Source of the DNA: Kordia sp965283645
Lineage (GTDB): Bacteria > Bacteroidota > Bacteroidia > Flavobacteriales > Flavobacteriaceae
DNA: 64,000 bases
NCBI RefSeq assembly: GCF_965283645.1
Contig: NZ_CBDIPG010000001.1
Coordinates: forward strand, 4,030,001-4,094,000
Direction of reading: 5' to 3'
Below, one piece after another: positions 35,426 to 43,584 of the stretch. Within the stretch, counting starts at the first letter, position 1. Every line of letters begins with the position of its first letter. The notes beneath the pieces are model-generated. The model was not told the origin of the DNA. It saw only the letters and a program-made list of their open reading frames with translations, and did no database searches. The position numbers and the translations under genes are program-made.

Positions 35426-36688
35426 ATGTCATTTGAACGAATCAAAGAAAAACTAAACATCTTAGCTGATGCTGCAAAATATGATGTTTCATGCTCATCA
35501 AGCGGAAGCAATCGAGCAAACAAAAATAAAGGCTTAGGCGATTCCACTGGCATGGGAATTTGCCATACATATACAGAAGACGGACGTTGTGTTTCACTAT
35601 TGAAAATATTACTAACCAATCACTGTATTTTTGACTGTGCTTATTGCGTTACACGAAAAAGTAATGACATTAAGCGTGCGGCTTTTAAAGTGCAAGAAGT
35701 AGTCGATTTAACGATTAATTTTTACCGTCGAAACTATATTGAAGGTCTGTTTTTAAGTTCTGGAATCTTCAAAAATGCCGATTATACAATGGAACGTTTG
35801 GTTGCGGTGGCTAAAAAGTTACGCTTAGAAGAAAACTTTAATGGATATATTCACCTAAAATCAATTCCAGGCGCATCTGACGAACTCATGCGTGAAGCAG
35901 GTTTATATGCGGACAGATTGAGTGTAAATATTGAAATTCCAACACGTGAAGGCTTAAAAAGGCTTGCGCCAGATAAAAATAGAGAAGACTTCATCAAGCC
36001 GATGAAAAAAGTCAAAAATGAAATCATTCAATACAAAGCTGAGAAAAAAATCATCAAAAGCACTCCAAAATACGCGCCAGCAGGACAAAGTACACAGATG
36101 ATTATTGGTGCAAGTGGTGAAAATGATTATCAAATCATGACGGCTTCTGATTTCTTCTATAAAAAATTCAACCTAAAGCGCGTATATTATTCAGGATATG
36201 TGCCAATAAGTTACGACAGTCGATTGCCGCAAATTGGTACAGAAGTACCAATGTTACGCGAAAATAGACTCTATCAAACCGATTGGCTGATGCGTTTTTA
36301 TGGATTTGATGTAAGTGAAATTTTAAATGTAAATCATCAACATTTAGACTTAGATATTGATCCGAAATTAGGTTGGGCATTGCGAAATATTCATGAGTTT
36401 CCTGTAGATATCAATCGTGCAGACAAGCGAATGTTAGCAAGAGTGCCAGGTTTGGGAATGCGCTCAGTGCATAAAATATTGCATGCACGTAAATTTAGAC
36501 AACTCAATTGGGAACACTTAAAACGTTTAGGTGTTGCGCTCAATAGAGCAAAATTTTTCGTAGTGTGTAATTCCAATCAGTTTGAACGTCGCGATTTACA
36601 ACCTGCCACCATTAAAGGATTAATTCTGCAGAACTCGAAGAGTAAATTCCGAAATGCAACTAGTAGTCAACTAAATTTATTTGGATAA
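35426..36688 (+). CDS. Putative DNA modification/repair radical SAM protein (TIGR03916-type)
   Basis: 420 residues. The radical-SAM cluster motif is LTNHCIFDCAYC (C-x3-C-x2-C, about residues 66-74), followed by a (beta/alpha) barrel and a C-terminal helix-hairpin-helix (DINRADKRMLARVPGLGMRSVHKI, about 331-354). This family is encoded next to uracil-DNA glycosylase-like or DUF4130 genes and is predicted to act in DNA repair in the manner of spore photoproduct lyase; substrate is not known. It overlaps the next gene's ATG by one base, so the two are co-translated. Confidence 0.9.
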   Translation: MSFERIKEKLNILADAAKYDVSCSSSGSNRANKNKGLGDSTGMGICHTYTEDGRCVSLLKILLTNHCIFDCAYCVTRKSNDIKRAAFKVQEVVDLTINFYRRNYIEGLFLSSGIFKNADYTMERLVAVAKKLRLEENFNGYIHLKSIPGASDELMREAGLYADRLSVNIEIPTREGLKRLAPDKNREDFIKPMKKVKNEIIQYKAEKKIIKSTPKYAPAGQSTQMIIGASGENDYQIMTASDFFYKKFNLKRVYYSGYVPISYDSRLPQIGTEVPMLRENRLYQTDWLMRFYGFDVSEILNVNHQHLDLDIDPKLGWALRNIHEFPVDINRADKRMLARVPGLGMRSVHKILHARKFRQLNWEHLKRLGVALNRAKFFVVCNSNQFERRDLQPATIKGLILQNSKSKFRNATSSQLNLFG

Positions 36689-37455
36689 TGCAAAAAGTAT
36701 TGACATATGATAGTTCGTTTGAAGGTTTTTTAAGTGTAGTTTTTAAAATTTACGAGGAAAAATTGACGGATGTTGATATTCAAGAAATTGATAAAGTTCA
36801 ACAATCTATTTTTGGAGAAGTAGAAGATGTAATTTCCTCAAAAGAACATGCAGATAGAGTTTGGAAAGGTTTGAAGAAAAAATTAACTTCATATGGTTTA
36901 AATCAAATGTATTATTCGTTTTTAAGTGAAGAAAGTTCAGTTGAAAATTTACTACTTGATTATATACGGCAAGTTTTCAATTCGAAAGAAAATATAGAAA
37001 AAGATTTTTCCAATATAACAGTGTTGAAAATTTCTAAAATCACCAAAAGTGTCGGTCGTGAAAAACATCGAATGGAAGCGTTTGTACGTTTCAGACTCAC
37101 AAAAGATGATTTATATTTTGCAAGTATTGAACCTGATTTCAATGTATTGCCATTAATTTCAAAACACTTCAAATCACGTTATGCAGATCAGAAGTGGATG
37201 ATTTACGATAGCAAGCGAAAATACGGCTTGTATTATAATTTAGATACAGTAGAAATTGTTGCAATGGAGTTTCCCAAACACTTCGATTTTACAAAAACAT
37301 CTAGCGACTTTTTTGCAAATGAAGAGTTAGAATTTCAAGAGTTGTGGCAAAATTATTTTAAAAGTACCAACATTGAATCGCGCAAAAACATGTTGTTGCA
37401 TGTGCGACATGTACCCAAACGTTACTGGAAATATTTGAGTGAAAAGCAACCATAA
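36688..37455 (+). CDS. TIGR03915-type putative DNA repair protein (DUF4130)
   Basis: 255 residues. The N-terminal TYDSSFEGFLSVVFKIYEEK, the mid HRMEAFVRFRLTKDDLYFASIEPDFNVLPLISKHFKSRYADQKWMIYDSKRKYG and the C-terminal LWQNYFKSTNIESRKNMLLHVRHVPKRYWKYLSEK are the hallmarks of the family encoded beside the radical-SAM repair protein. In other genomes this domain can be fused to a uracil-DNA glycosylase domain, which is absent here. The pair forms a two-gene operon. Exact reaction unknown. Confidence 0.88.
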   Translation: MQKVLTYDSSFEGFLSVVFKIYEEKLTDVDIQEIDKVQQSIFGEVEDVISSKEHADRVWKGLKKKLTSYGLNQMYYSFLSEESSVENLLLDYIRQVFNSKENIEKDFSNITVLKISKITKSVGREKHRMEAFVRFRLTKDDLYFASIEPDFNVLPLISKHFKSRYADQKWMIYDSKRKYGLYYNLDTVEIVAMEFPKHFDFTKTSSDFFANEELEFQELWQNYFKSTNIESRKNMLLHVRHVPKRYWKYLSEKQP

Positions 37456-37507
37456 GTGTAAGTGTGCGTAAAGTAGAGAAATCATCAAAAATATGATGAT
37501 TCAGTAA

Positions 37508-37672
37508 TTATGAAATATTTATAGTTAAGGCAACTGCAAAAATTAAAAATGCGATTACTGCAGCAATAAAGTAAAAAGCAAATTTTGTTTTTTTGTTATT
37601 CTGAAAAATGTAGTTTCCTTGTTTTTTTTCTTCATCTTTAATAAAATCGAAATCTTCTTGTCCTTGTTTCAT
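37508..37672 (-). CDS. Small single-span membrane protein, 54 aa
   Basis: ATG at 37672 gives MKQGQEDFDFIKDEEKKQ..., an acidic/basic cytoplasmic part, then one membrane helix (about 31-51, FAFYFIAAVIAFLIFAVALT) and the end INIS. No family recognised, but a well-formed promoter of the 21-bp-repeat class lies 37 bp upstream, and this strongly supports a real gene. It is in the 37456-37826 gap between the repair pair and uspA. Confidence 0.65.
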   Translation of the reverse strand: MKQGQEDFDFIKDEEKKQGNYIFQNNKKTKFAFYFIAAVIAFLIFAVALTINIS

Positions 37673-37709
37673 AATATGTATAGTTTTTTAATTCTTAATT
37701 AATTTAAAA

Positions 37710-37765
37710 CAAAGATATCAAAGCGTTCTAGGTTAGATTGACGGATATCATTTTACTATTGACTC
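37710..37765 (-). promoter_or_regulatory. Direct-repeat promoter, member 2 (54-aa membrane protein)
   Basis: On the minus strand: GAGTCAA (37765-37759), CCGTCAA (37744-37738), 21-bp period, 20-bp gap, TATCTTTG (37717-37710). The proximal half also contains TGATATCCGTCA, the core of the dyad found upstream of the UspA gene. Confidence 0.65.
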
Positions 37766-37826
37766 AAATGCTGTAGCAATATAAAATTATGCTATAGTAT
37801 ACTGCAATTGGTGAGTTTAGCAGACT

Positions 37827-38669
37827 TTATTCATGTAATACCAAAAATGGAATGTCGGTATGATAGCTAATTTTCTCTACTTTGGAATGAAATAGAATCT
37901 GTTGGAAATAGTTTAAGTTTTTAGCAACCATTACCATCAAATCAGTATTGCTTTTTTCTGTAAAATTTTGCACAGCGTCTTCAACATTCCGATTGGTTAA
38001 AAAGTGAAAACTATGCTGATACTGATCAAAAAAATCTTCCAACAACTCTTTGTTTGTTTGTTGATTGGTGTTTAAATGCTCATTTTTTGTTGTAATATGC
38101 GGAATACGCAAAGTAGCATTTGTTTTATCTAAAATAGCAGTGATTGGAGACAACGTTTGCATGTTGTATGCCAGAATAAAATCGGTCGGAAATGCAATTT
38201 CTTGAATGCTTGTATACTGAGCATTTTCAGGAATAACCAACGTTTTACACTTTACTTTCGTAATAACGGCACCTGTGTTGCTTCCGATCATATGCGCTTT
38301 GATGCCTGAAGCGCCTTTGGTTCCCATAATAATTAAATCGATCTTTTTTTCTACCACATGATTTCGAATCGATTCAATAAAAAAAGTATGATCTGTAAGT
38401 GTATAAAAGTGATGTTTATTATTTGCAGGAAGCGTTGTTTTAATTCGTTTCAAAACACGTTGTAATTCCTTTTTTGCAGGTTTTACATATACAGTTTCAA
38501 TAGTATCTAGTGTAGGTGTATACCGAATTTCCTCATCAATAAGATTGCCTAATCTGTTTACGTTTAGCAGGTAAAAATTACAAGTATCATTTTTTAAAAA
38601 CTGTAATCCGTATGCAATGGCGTTCCATGAATTCTCTGAAAAGTCTGTTGGTATTAATATATTTTTCAT
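37827..38669 (-). CDS. Universal stress protein, tandem UspA domains
   Basis: 280 residues with two Usp domains (1-145 and 150-280). The first has the ATP-binding pattern GTKGASGIKAHMIGSNTGAVI (G-2x-G-9x-G-S/T); the second lacks a clear version. Length and duplication match Bacteroidetes UspA proteins. It is downstream of the receiver-CRP gene on the same strand, 85 bp apart, with its own -7 box (TAGATTTG, 38695-38688) and a symmetric regulator site at 38715-38736, so it is likely a target of the neighbouring hybrid regulator. Confidence 0.88.
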   Translation of the reverse strand: MKNILIPTDFSENSWNAIAYGLQFLKNDTCNFYLLNVNRLGNLIDEEIRYTPTLDTIETVYVKPAKKELQRVLKRIKTTLPANNKHHFYTLTDHTFFIESIRNHVVEKKIDLIIMGTKGASGIKAHMIGSNTGAVITKVKCKTLVIPENAQYTSIQEIAFPTDFILAYNMQTLSPITAILDKTNATLRIPHITTKNEHLNTNQQTNKELLEDFFDQYQHSFHFLTNRNVEDAVQNFTEKSNTDLMVMVAKNLNYFQQILFHSKVEKISYHTDIPFLVLHE

Positions 38670-38687
38670 CTAGATACACTTTAAAAG

Positions 38688-38736
38688 CAAATCTAAATGG
38701 AAGAAGTTAGTTAAAATATGATATCCGTCATATTTG
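38688..38736 (-). promoter_or_regulatory. uspA promoter with CRP/FNR-like dyad
   Basis: A perfect dyad with arms AAATATGA and TCATATTT around TATCCG lies at 38715-38736. It is followed by the -7 box TAGATTTG at 38695-38688, 19 bp before the start codon at 38669. TGA-N6-TCA symmetry is characteristic of CRP/FNR-class regulators, and such a regulator is encoded next door. Confidence 0.6.
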
Positions 38737-38753
38737 AATTTTTCGTAGTAAAA

Positions 38754-39809
38754 TCAACAAATTTGCTTTAGTTTTTGGAGATCTAAAATTTTTACATTTC
38801 GTCCTTCAATAGCAATTAATCCTTGTTTTTTAAAGCTCGACATTGTTCGGATGAGTGTTTCTGTAGCAATTCCGGCAACACTTGCTAAATCGTTTCTAGA
38901 AATTTTAATCGGGTCATTTGGTTTATGATTCAGTTTTTCAGCAAACTTTAAAATAGTCATGGCTGTTTTTTTGTACACCGAACTATATGCCATTTGTAAC
39001 AATTGATCTTTAACAATGGAAAGATTGTCCGTTAACAATTGAATCAATTCCAACGTAACTTTATGATTTTTATTCAACACACTTCTCAATTCATTTTTAG
39101 ACAAACCAACAATTTCCAACTCTTTAATTGCCGTTGCAGTTTCTTGGTATGCCATGTTTTGCGTAAATGAAGTATATCCAAAAAGATCGTCTTCTTTGTA
39201 CAAAGCTGTCGTTAATTCTTTTCCTTGTTCGTCCAATTTATGACACTTTACAACACCTTTTAAAATCAAATAAATAAAGTTTGAATGTTGTCCTTCGTTA
39301 TAAATGACTTCATCTTTTCTGCAGGTAAAAATGGTGCCATTATCATCAAAAAAGTTTTTTAGATCGTTGAGTGTTCGTATTTCATTTTCATCTTCAACAA
39401 CATTAGTTTGTTGATATTTTTCGCGTTCTTCTTTTAAAATTAATGCTTTCGCGATACGACTTTCAATAGCGCTAATGAGTTCGCCTTCAGAAAAGGGTTT
39501 GGTAATATAATCATCTGCGCCCAAATCCATTCCTTTTCGAACATCTTGCCGTTCCGTTTTTGCAGATAAAAAGATAAACGGAATATGTTTGGTATGTTCT
39601 TGTTGCGATAAAAATTCCAACACGCCATAACCGTCCAATTCGGGCATCATAATATCACAAACAATAACATCAGGTAATAGATTTTGCGCGACTTCAATTC
39701 CAATTTTTCCATTTTGTGCGGTTGTGACTTTATACTCAGAAAGTTCGAGCAATTCGGCAGTATTTTCGCGTAAAACCGCATCATCTTCTATCAATAATAC
39801 TTTTTTCAT
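38754..39809 (-). CDS. Response regulator with receiver, cyclic-nucleotide-binding and CRP-type HTH domains
   Basis: 351 residues. The receiver (1-125) has LIEDDAV, VIVCDIMMPELDGYGVLEFL with the phospho-Asp near 53, LSAKTE and the Lys of YITKPFS. A cNMP-binding-like beta-barrel (about 158-265, FTCRKDEVIYNEGQHSNFIYLILKG) and a CRP-type winged HTH (about 290-345, ISRNDLASVAGIATETLIRTMSSFKKQG) follow. The gene overlaps the upstream kinase by 4 bp (ATGA), so they are one two-component pair. The unusual fusion couples phosphorylation and CRP-type DNA binding. Confidence 0.9.
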   Translation of the reverse strand: MKKVLLIEDDAVLRENTAELLELSEYKVTTAQNGKIGIEVAQNLLPDVIVCDIMMPELDGYGVLEFLSQQEHTKHIPFIFLSAKTERQDVRKGMDLGADDYITKPFSEGELISAIESRIAKALILKEEREKYQQTNVVEDENEIRTLNDLKNFFDDNGTIFTCRKDEVIYNEGQHSNFIYLILKGVVKCHKLDEQGKELTTALYKEDDLFGYTSFTQNMAYQETATAIKELEIVGLSKNELRSVLNKNHKVTLELIQLLTDNLSIVKDQLLQMAYSSVYKKTAMTILKFAEKLNHKPNDPIKISRNDLASVAGIATETLIRTMSSFKKQGLIAIEGRNVKILDLQKLKQIC

Positions 39810-41029
39810 ATTGTAGCTTTGTTAGGAATCATAATCGTAAAAATTGTGCCTTCATTTTCAGTACTTTTAAATGAAATACTTCCGTGCAAATTTTCTAAAT
39901 GATCTTTTACAATATTCAATCCAATACCTGTACCTTGTGTTAATAAGGCATTTTCAGCTCTAAAATAACGATTGAAAATATTCTTTTGATCTTTCTCAGG
40001 AATTCCAATTCCATTATCTTTTACTTGAAGTGTTGTCGTTGTAGCATCTTGTGTAATTATAATGTCAATAATTGTATTTTCGGAAGAATATTTAATGGCG
40101 TTATGCATCAAATTAGATAAGGCTAATTCTACAATTTTCTCATCTTGATGCAACGAAAAACCATCAATATTTTCAGGATAATTAATCTGTTGTCCATCTT
40201 TCAATAACATATTTGCATTGTACACAACTTCATTCACAACCTTACTCACTTTAAACGTTGAGAATTTATAATTGACTTTCCCTTTTTGCAACTTTTCTAC
40301 AGAAAGGAAATCATTCAAAATATTATTTAAATAATGTACTTTGTCGGTAATGGTTTTAATATGTTTATCGCGTTTTTGCTGTTGTTCCGTCAGTTTGTAT
40401 TTGCTAAGTAACATAGTTGAAGTCAAAATACCGCTCAAAGGTGTTTTAAATTCATGTGAAACCAACGATAAAAATTTTGTTTTCAGTTCGTTGAGTTCTT
40501 GCTCTCTTTTCAATGCAGTTTTAGCTTCTTCTTCAGCTTCTACACGTTTGGCATTTTCAACTTCCAATTGTTCAATAGTTTCGCTTAATTCTTGCGTTCG
40601 TAACAACACTTTTTTCTCCAACTCAGCATTTAATTCCTGAATTTTCTCTTCATGTTCTTTTCGAATAGAAATATCAATTACCAGAGCCATCACATAGTTT
40701 TTTCCGTATATAGAAAAAGGATTCAGACCCGCTTCTACAGGGAAAATGCTTCCATCTTTTCGCGCGCCAAATACATCACGACCATGTCCCATTTGACGAC
40801 GTTCTTTTGACTTCATAAAGCCATTAAAATGTGCATCATGACCAGAACGATAGTTTTGTGGAATCAAAATTTTCAGATGCTGTTTGATAAGTTCTTCTTT
40901 CGTATATCTAAACATTTTTTGTGCAGCAGCATTTACTTCTACTACTTTTTGCTGTTCGTCAACAATAATAACACCTTCAGAAACAGAGCCTAGAAGCACA
41001 TTAAATATATCTTGATCTTGTTGAAACAT
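39806..41029 (-). CDS. PAS-domain histidine kinase
   Basis: 407 residues, soluble. PAS domain (about 8-125, VIIVDEQQKVVEVNAAAQKMFRYTKEEL...DGSIFPVEAGLNPF), coiled coil (130-185), HisKA with phospho-His in LSLVSHEFKTPLSG (about 196), and HATPase with LALSNLMHNAIKYSS (N box), VKDNGIGIPEKDQ (G1) and GTGIGLNIVKDHL (G2). It partners the receiver-CRP protein just downstream (4-bp overlap). A cytoplasmic PAS suggests sensing of redox, oxygen or a small ligand; the ligand is not identifiable. Confidence 0.9.
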   Translation of the reverse strand: MFQQDQDIFNVLLGSVSEGVIIVDEQQKVVEVNAAAQKMFRYTKEELIKQHLKILIPQNYRSGHDAHFNGFMKSKERRQMGHGRDVFGARKDGSIFPVEAGLNPFSIYGKNYVMALVIDISIRKEHEEKIQELNAELEKKVLLRTQELSETIEQLEVENAKRVEAEEEAKTALKREQELNELKTKFLSLVSHEFKTPLSGILTSTMLLSKYKLTEQQQKRDKHIKTITDKVHYLNNILNDFLSVEKLQKGKVNYKFSTFKVSKVVNEVVYNANMLLKDGQQINYPENIDGFSLHQDEKIVELALSNLMHNAIKYSSENTIIDIIITQDATTTTLQVKDNGIGIPEKDQKNIFNRYFRAENALLTQGTGIGLNIVKDHLENLHGSISFKSTENEGTIFTIMIPNKATI

Positions 41030-41146
41030 AGTGTTTTTTTGGAGTTCCTAAAATTAGGAAAAAAATAGAAAATAATCCTATGTGTATTCACTTATCATTT
41101 TTAAAAAAACGAAATACTTATTGTTTTGATTTCGTGTTAATTTCTA

Positions 41147-41154
41147 TATTTTTG
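41147..41154 (+). promoter_or_regulatory. -7 box upstream of the patatin gene
   Basis: TATTTTTG at 41147-41154. Because transcription would start just past it, the ATG at 41156 cannot be the start codon; ATG 41180 is chosen. Confidence 0.5.
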
Positions 41155-41179
41155 AATGACTGATAAAAACGATAGCATC

Positions 41180-41959
41180 ATGAAAATTGGTTTGGCACTT
41201 TCAGGCGGCGGAAGCAAAGGAGTAGCACATGTTGGCGCTATTAAAGCGTTGGAAGAATACGGTATTGTGCCAACACACATAGCTGGTTCTAGCGCAGGCG
41301 CTATTGTAGGTGCGTTGTATGCATATGGATATTCATGGGAAACAATGCTACGATTTTTTAAAAGTGTAAAAGTGTGGAATTTGACAAAGTTTGCACTTGG
41401 AAAACCAGGGTTTTTAGATGCAGAAAAATACTATTCAGAGTTTAAAACATATTTTAGAAAAGATAGTTTTGAAGGACTTCAAAAAGAATTGACAGTTACT
41501 GCTACTGATATTTTAAACGGACAACTCAAAGTATTTCAAAAAGGAGAATTGATAAAGCCAATATTAGCTTCTGCGGCGTTTCCAGGTGTTTTTACACCAG
41601 TTAAAATTGATGATCATTATTATATAGATGGCGGTGTGTTGGATAATTTTCCTGTGGAATATCTTATAGAAGCATGCGACGTTATTATTGGTGTTCATGT
41701 AAGTGGATATGACGTACTCGAAATTAAAGATATAAAAAGCTCGTACGGACTTGTAGAACGTGCATTTATGCTAAAATCGGTACAAGAAGATTACGGGAAA
41801 TTTAAATACTGTGATATTGCTATTGCTCCGCAAGAATTAAATAGATTTGGAACATTTGATAGAGCAAATTTGGAAAAAATATTCAAAATTGGCTACGATA
41901 GCGCAAGAGAAGTATTAGCAAAAAGCGAATTTGCACAAACGAAATTTCAACAAAAATAA
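41180..41959 (+). CDS. Patatin-like phospholipase
   Basis: 259 residues from ATG 41180 (MKIGLALSGGGSKGVAHVGA). An earlier ATG at 41156 lies next to the -7 box and adds only MTDKNDSI. Catalytic elements are the oxyanion loop SGGGSKG, the nucleophile elbow GSSAG (Ser about 41) and the Asp of DGGVLDN (about 152). Family members hydrolyse phospholipid or lipid acyl esters. No signal peptide, so likely cytoplasmic or membrane-peripheral. It is followed after 13 bp by the HEAT-repeat gene. Confidence 0.9.
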   Translation: MKIGLALSGGGSKGVAHVGAIKALEEYGIVPTHIAGSSAGAIVGALYAYGYSWETMLRFFKSVKVWNLTKFALGKPGFLDAEKYYSEFKTYFRKDSFEGLQKELTVTATDILNGQLKVFQKGELIKPILASAAFPGVFTPVKIDDHYYIDGGVLDNFPVEYLIEACDVIIGVHVSGYDVLEIKDIKSSYGLVERAFMLKSVQEDYGKFKYCDIAIAPQELNRFGTFDRANLEKIFKIGYDSAREVLAKSEFAQTKFQQK

Positions 41960-41972
41960 CGAAACACATAAT

Positions 41973-42773
41973 ATGATACCAGCACATATTTTAAACCGCA
42001 AGGGCGCAAGAAGCTTAAAAGATATCAATCTAGAGGCAATAGCATATTTGAATAAAGGTTTGGTTGAAACCAAAAACCTTATGGAATGGTTAGCAACAGA
42101 TCAATTGGCATTGTTGCAATTGGTTTTAAAAGATATTGGGAAAGAAGCTTGGTTTACAGATATTGAAGTTGCGGTAAATACACAAAAAAAGCCAACAGCA
42201 AATAGCAATACGAAGGTTATTGGCGAAACACTTGGAATTTTAACTAGAAATAAAGACATCTACGATCATTTTAAAAAACATACATCTGACTTGGTACGTT
42301 GTTGGGCATGCTGGGCAGAAAGTACACACCATGATGAGTTGAAAAGTTTACTCAGTGCAATGAAACCGTACGTGGCAGATACACATTTTGGTGTACGTGA
42401 AGTGGTTATTTTTGCGAGTAAAGAACGCATGATAGAAGACTTAGACACAGCCATTAAGATTTTGACACCTTGGACAAAAGCTACAGACGAAAATATACGT
42501 CGTTTTGCGGTAGAAGCTTTACGACCTGTAGGTGTTTGGACAAAGAAGATTGCCGCTTTTCAAGAAAACCCAGCAAAAGGATTGCCTGTTTTAGAACCAT
42601 TACAATCAGATACTTCCAAATATGTAAGAGATGCTGTTGCAAATTGGTTAAATGATGCCAGCAAATCACAACCAACTTGGGTACAAACTATTTGTAACGA
42701 ATGGCAACAAAATTCAGCTACAAAAGAAACAGCATATATTATAAAAAGAGGATTGCGAACCATTAATAAGTAG
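41973..42773 (+). CDS. HEAT-like repeat protein of the DNA alkylation repair (AlkD) type
   Basis: 266 residues from ATG 41973; the longer frame begins inside the patatin gene. The protein is alpha-helical with repeats such as SDLVRCWACWAESTHHDELKS, and PWTKATDENIRRFAVEALRP followed by LEPLQSDTSKYVRDAVANWLNDASKSQP, the last being the signature of the AlkD-like HEAT fold. AlkD glycosylases remove bulky alkylated bases. Key catalytic residues (Trp/Asp) cannot be fixed by eye. It lies 13 bp after the patatin gene, so co-transcribed. Confidence 0.75.
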   Translation: MIPAHILNRKGARSLKDINLEAIAYLNKGLVETKNLMEWLATDQLALLQLVLKDIGKEAWFTDIEVAVNTQKKPTANSNTKVIGETLGILTRNKDIYDHFKKHTSDLVRCWACWAESTHHDELKSLLSAMKPYVADTHFGVREVVIFASKERMIEDLDTAIKILTPWTKATDENIRRFAVEALRPVGVWTKKIAAFQENPAKGLPVLEPLQSDTSKYVRDAVANWLNDASKSQPTWVQTICNEWQQNSATKETAYIIKRGLRTINK

Positions 42774-42904
42774 TTGAAAATTAAAACCTTATAAGACATT
42801 GTTTTTTATACTTACAATTCATAAAACGCGAGGATACTTCTTTTTACAACTGCTAAAACTTTCCTAATTTTCAGTATTCAGTTTAACTTAAAAAACTTTA
42901 TAGT

Positions 42905-43135
42905 ATGAAAAAAAAGAATTTAAATTCGTTGTCATTAAACAAGAAAGTTGTTTCAAGTTTTAAGCCTTCACTCCATGGAGGACGTAATAATAATCTACAA
43001 CTTGCGTTGACGGATGCAGATGTTCGCGTCTGTAATCTTTCAATTATTGACGGAAGTAATTGTATGTCACAAGGTGGTTGTACAGGCGGAACTGATGAAA
43101 CAATGACATGTGCTGCATGGTCATGTATGTGTTAA
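42905..43135 (+). CDS. GG-leader Cys/Ser/Thr-rich peptide (class I lanthipeptide-like precursor)
   Basis: 76 residues. Leader MKKKNLNSLSLNKKVVSSFKPSLHGG is of the type found in Bacteroidetes lanthipeptide-like precursors (LSLNKK, conserved Phe/Leu, GG near 27). The core has six Cys plus Ser and Thr (RVCNLSIIDGSNCMSQGGCT, then GGTDETMTCAAWSCMC). No LanB/LanC-type enzyme lies in the window, so the modifying genes would have to be elsewhere. Own terminator at 43167. Confidence 0.75.
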   Translation: MKKKNLNSLSLNKKVVSSFKPSLHGGRNNNLQLALTDADVRVCNLSIIDGSNCMSQGGCTGGTDETMTCAAWSCMC

Positions 43136-43166
43136 TGTAGTATATTAAACACGTTTAATACTATAG

Positions 43167-43191
43167 AGAGCGAACTTCGGTTCGCTCTTTT
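43167..43191 (+). terminator. Terminator after the 42905 peptide
   Basis: AGAGCGAAC-TTCG-GTTCGCTCT tetraloop hairpin followed by TTT. Confidence 0.8.
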
Positions 43192-43283
43192 AATTGCTCC
43201 CAATTTATAAATGTCGAGCATACTTTCTTTAAGAATTAAAAGAAATATCCTACCTTGAAGTCATTAACCAAAAACTTTATACG

Positions 43284-43511
43284 ATGTTAAAAAAGATTTT
43301 ACAAATTAATGGAACAGAATCATTAAGTAAAACAACACAAAAAGAGATCAACGGCGGACTTTCACCAGAACCAATTACTGGTCCAGGTGGCGGTGGCGGA
43401 AGTGGTGGAAACAACGACTCAATGCCATGTTATTGCTTTACGTTTAGAGGATTAACACAAGTTCCTTGTAATAGTACATGTGCAGATGGAACACAGCCTA
43501 TTTGCCCATGA
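43284..43511 (+). CDS. GG-leader Gly- and Cys-rich peptide
   Basis: 75 residues. Leader MLKKILQINGTESLSKTTQK ends EINGG and matches that of the 29871 peptide. The core begins with a Pro/Gly stretch (LSPEPITGPGGGGGSGGNND) and has five Cys at the end (PCYCFTFRGLTQVPCNSTCA, then ICP). Likely exported and cut after GG by a C39 peptidase transporter, which is not in the window. Terminator at 43537. Confidence 0.75.
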   Translation: MLKKILQINGTESLSKTTQKEINGGLSPEPITGPGGGGGSGGNNDSMPCYCFTFRGLTQVPCNSTCADGTQPICP

Positions 43512-43536
43512 TACAATATGAGTATTTAAAAATAGA

Positions 43537-43560
43537 AAAATGAGCTTCGGCTCATTTTTT
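43537..43560 (+). terminator. Terminator after the 43284 peptide
   Basis: AAAATGAGC-TTCG-GCTCATTTTTT hairpin with T tract. Confidence 0.85.
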
Positions 43561-43584
43561 GTTTTTATACGTATGTCGTTGTTT

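Noticed and set aside
37756..37800. ATGCTGTAGCAATATAAAATTATGCTATAG stretch as an operator
   Set aside because: A partial symmetry in A+T-rich sequence downstream of uspA and upstream of nothing; no second copy found (only short parts quoted elsewhere).
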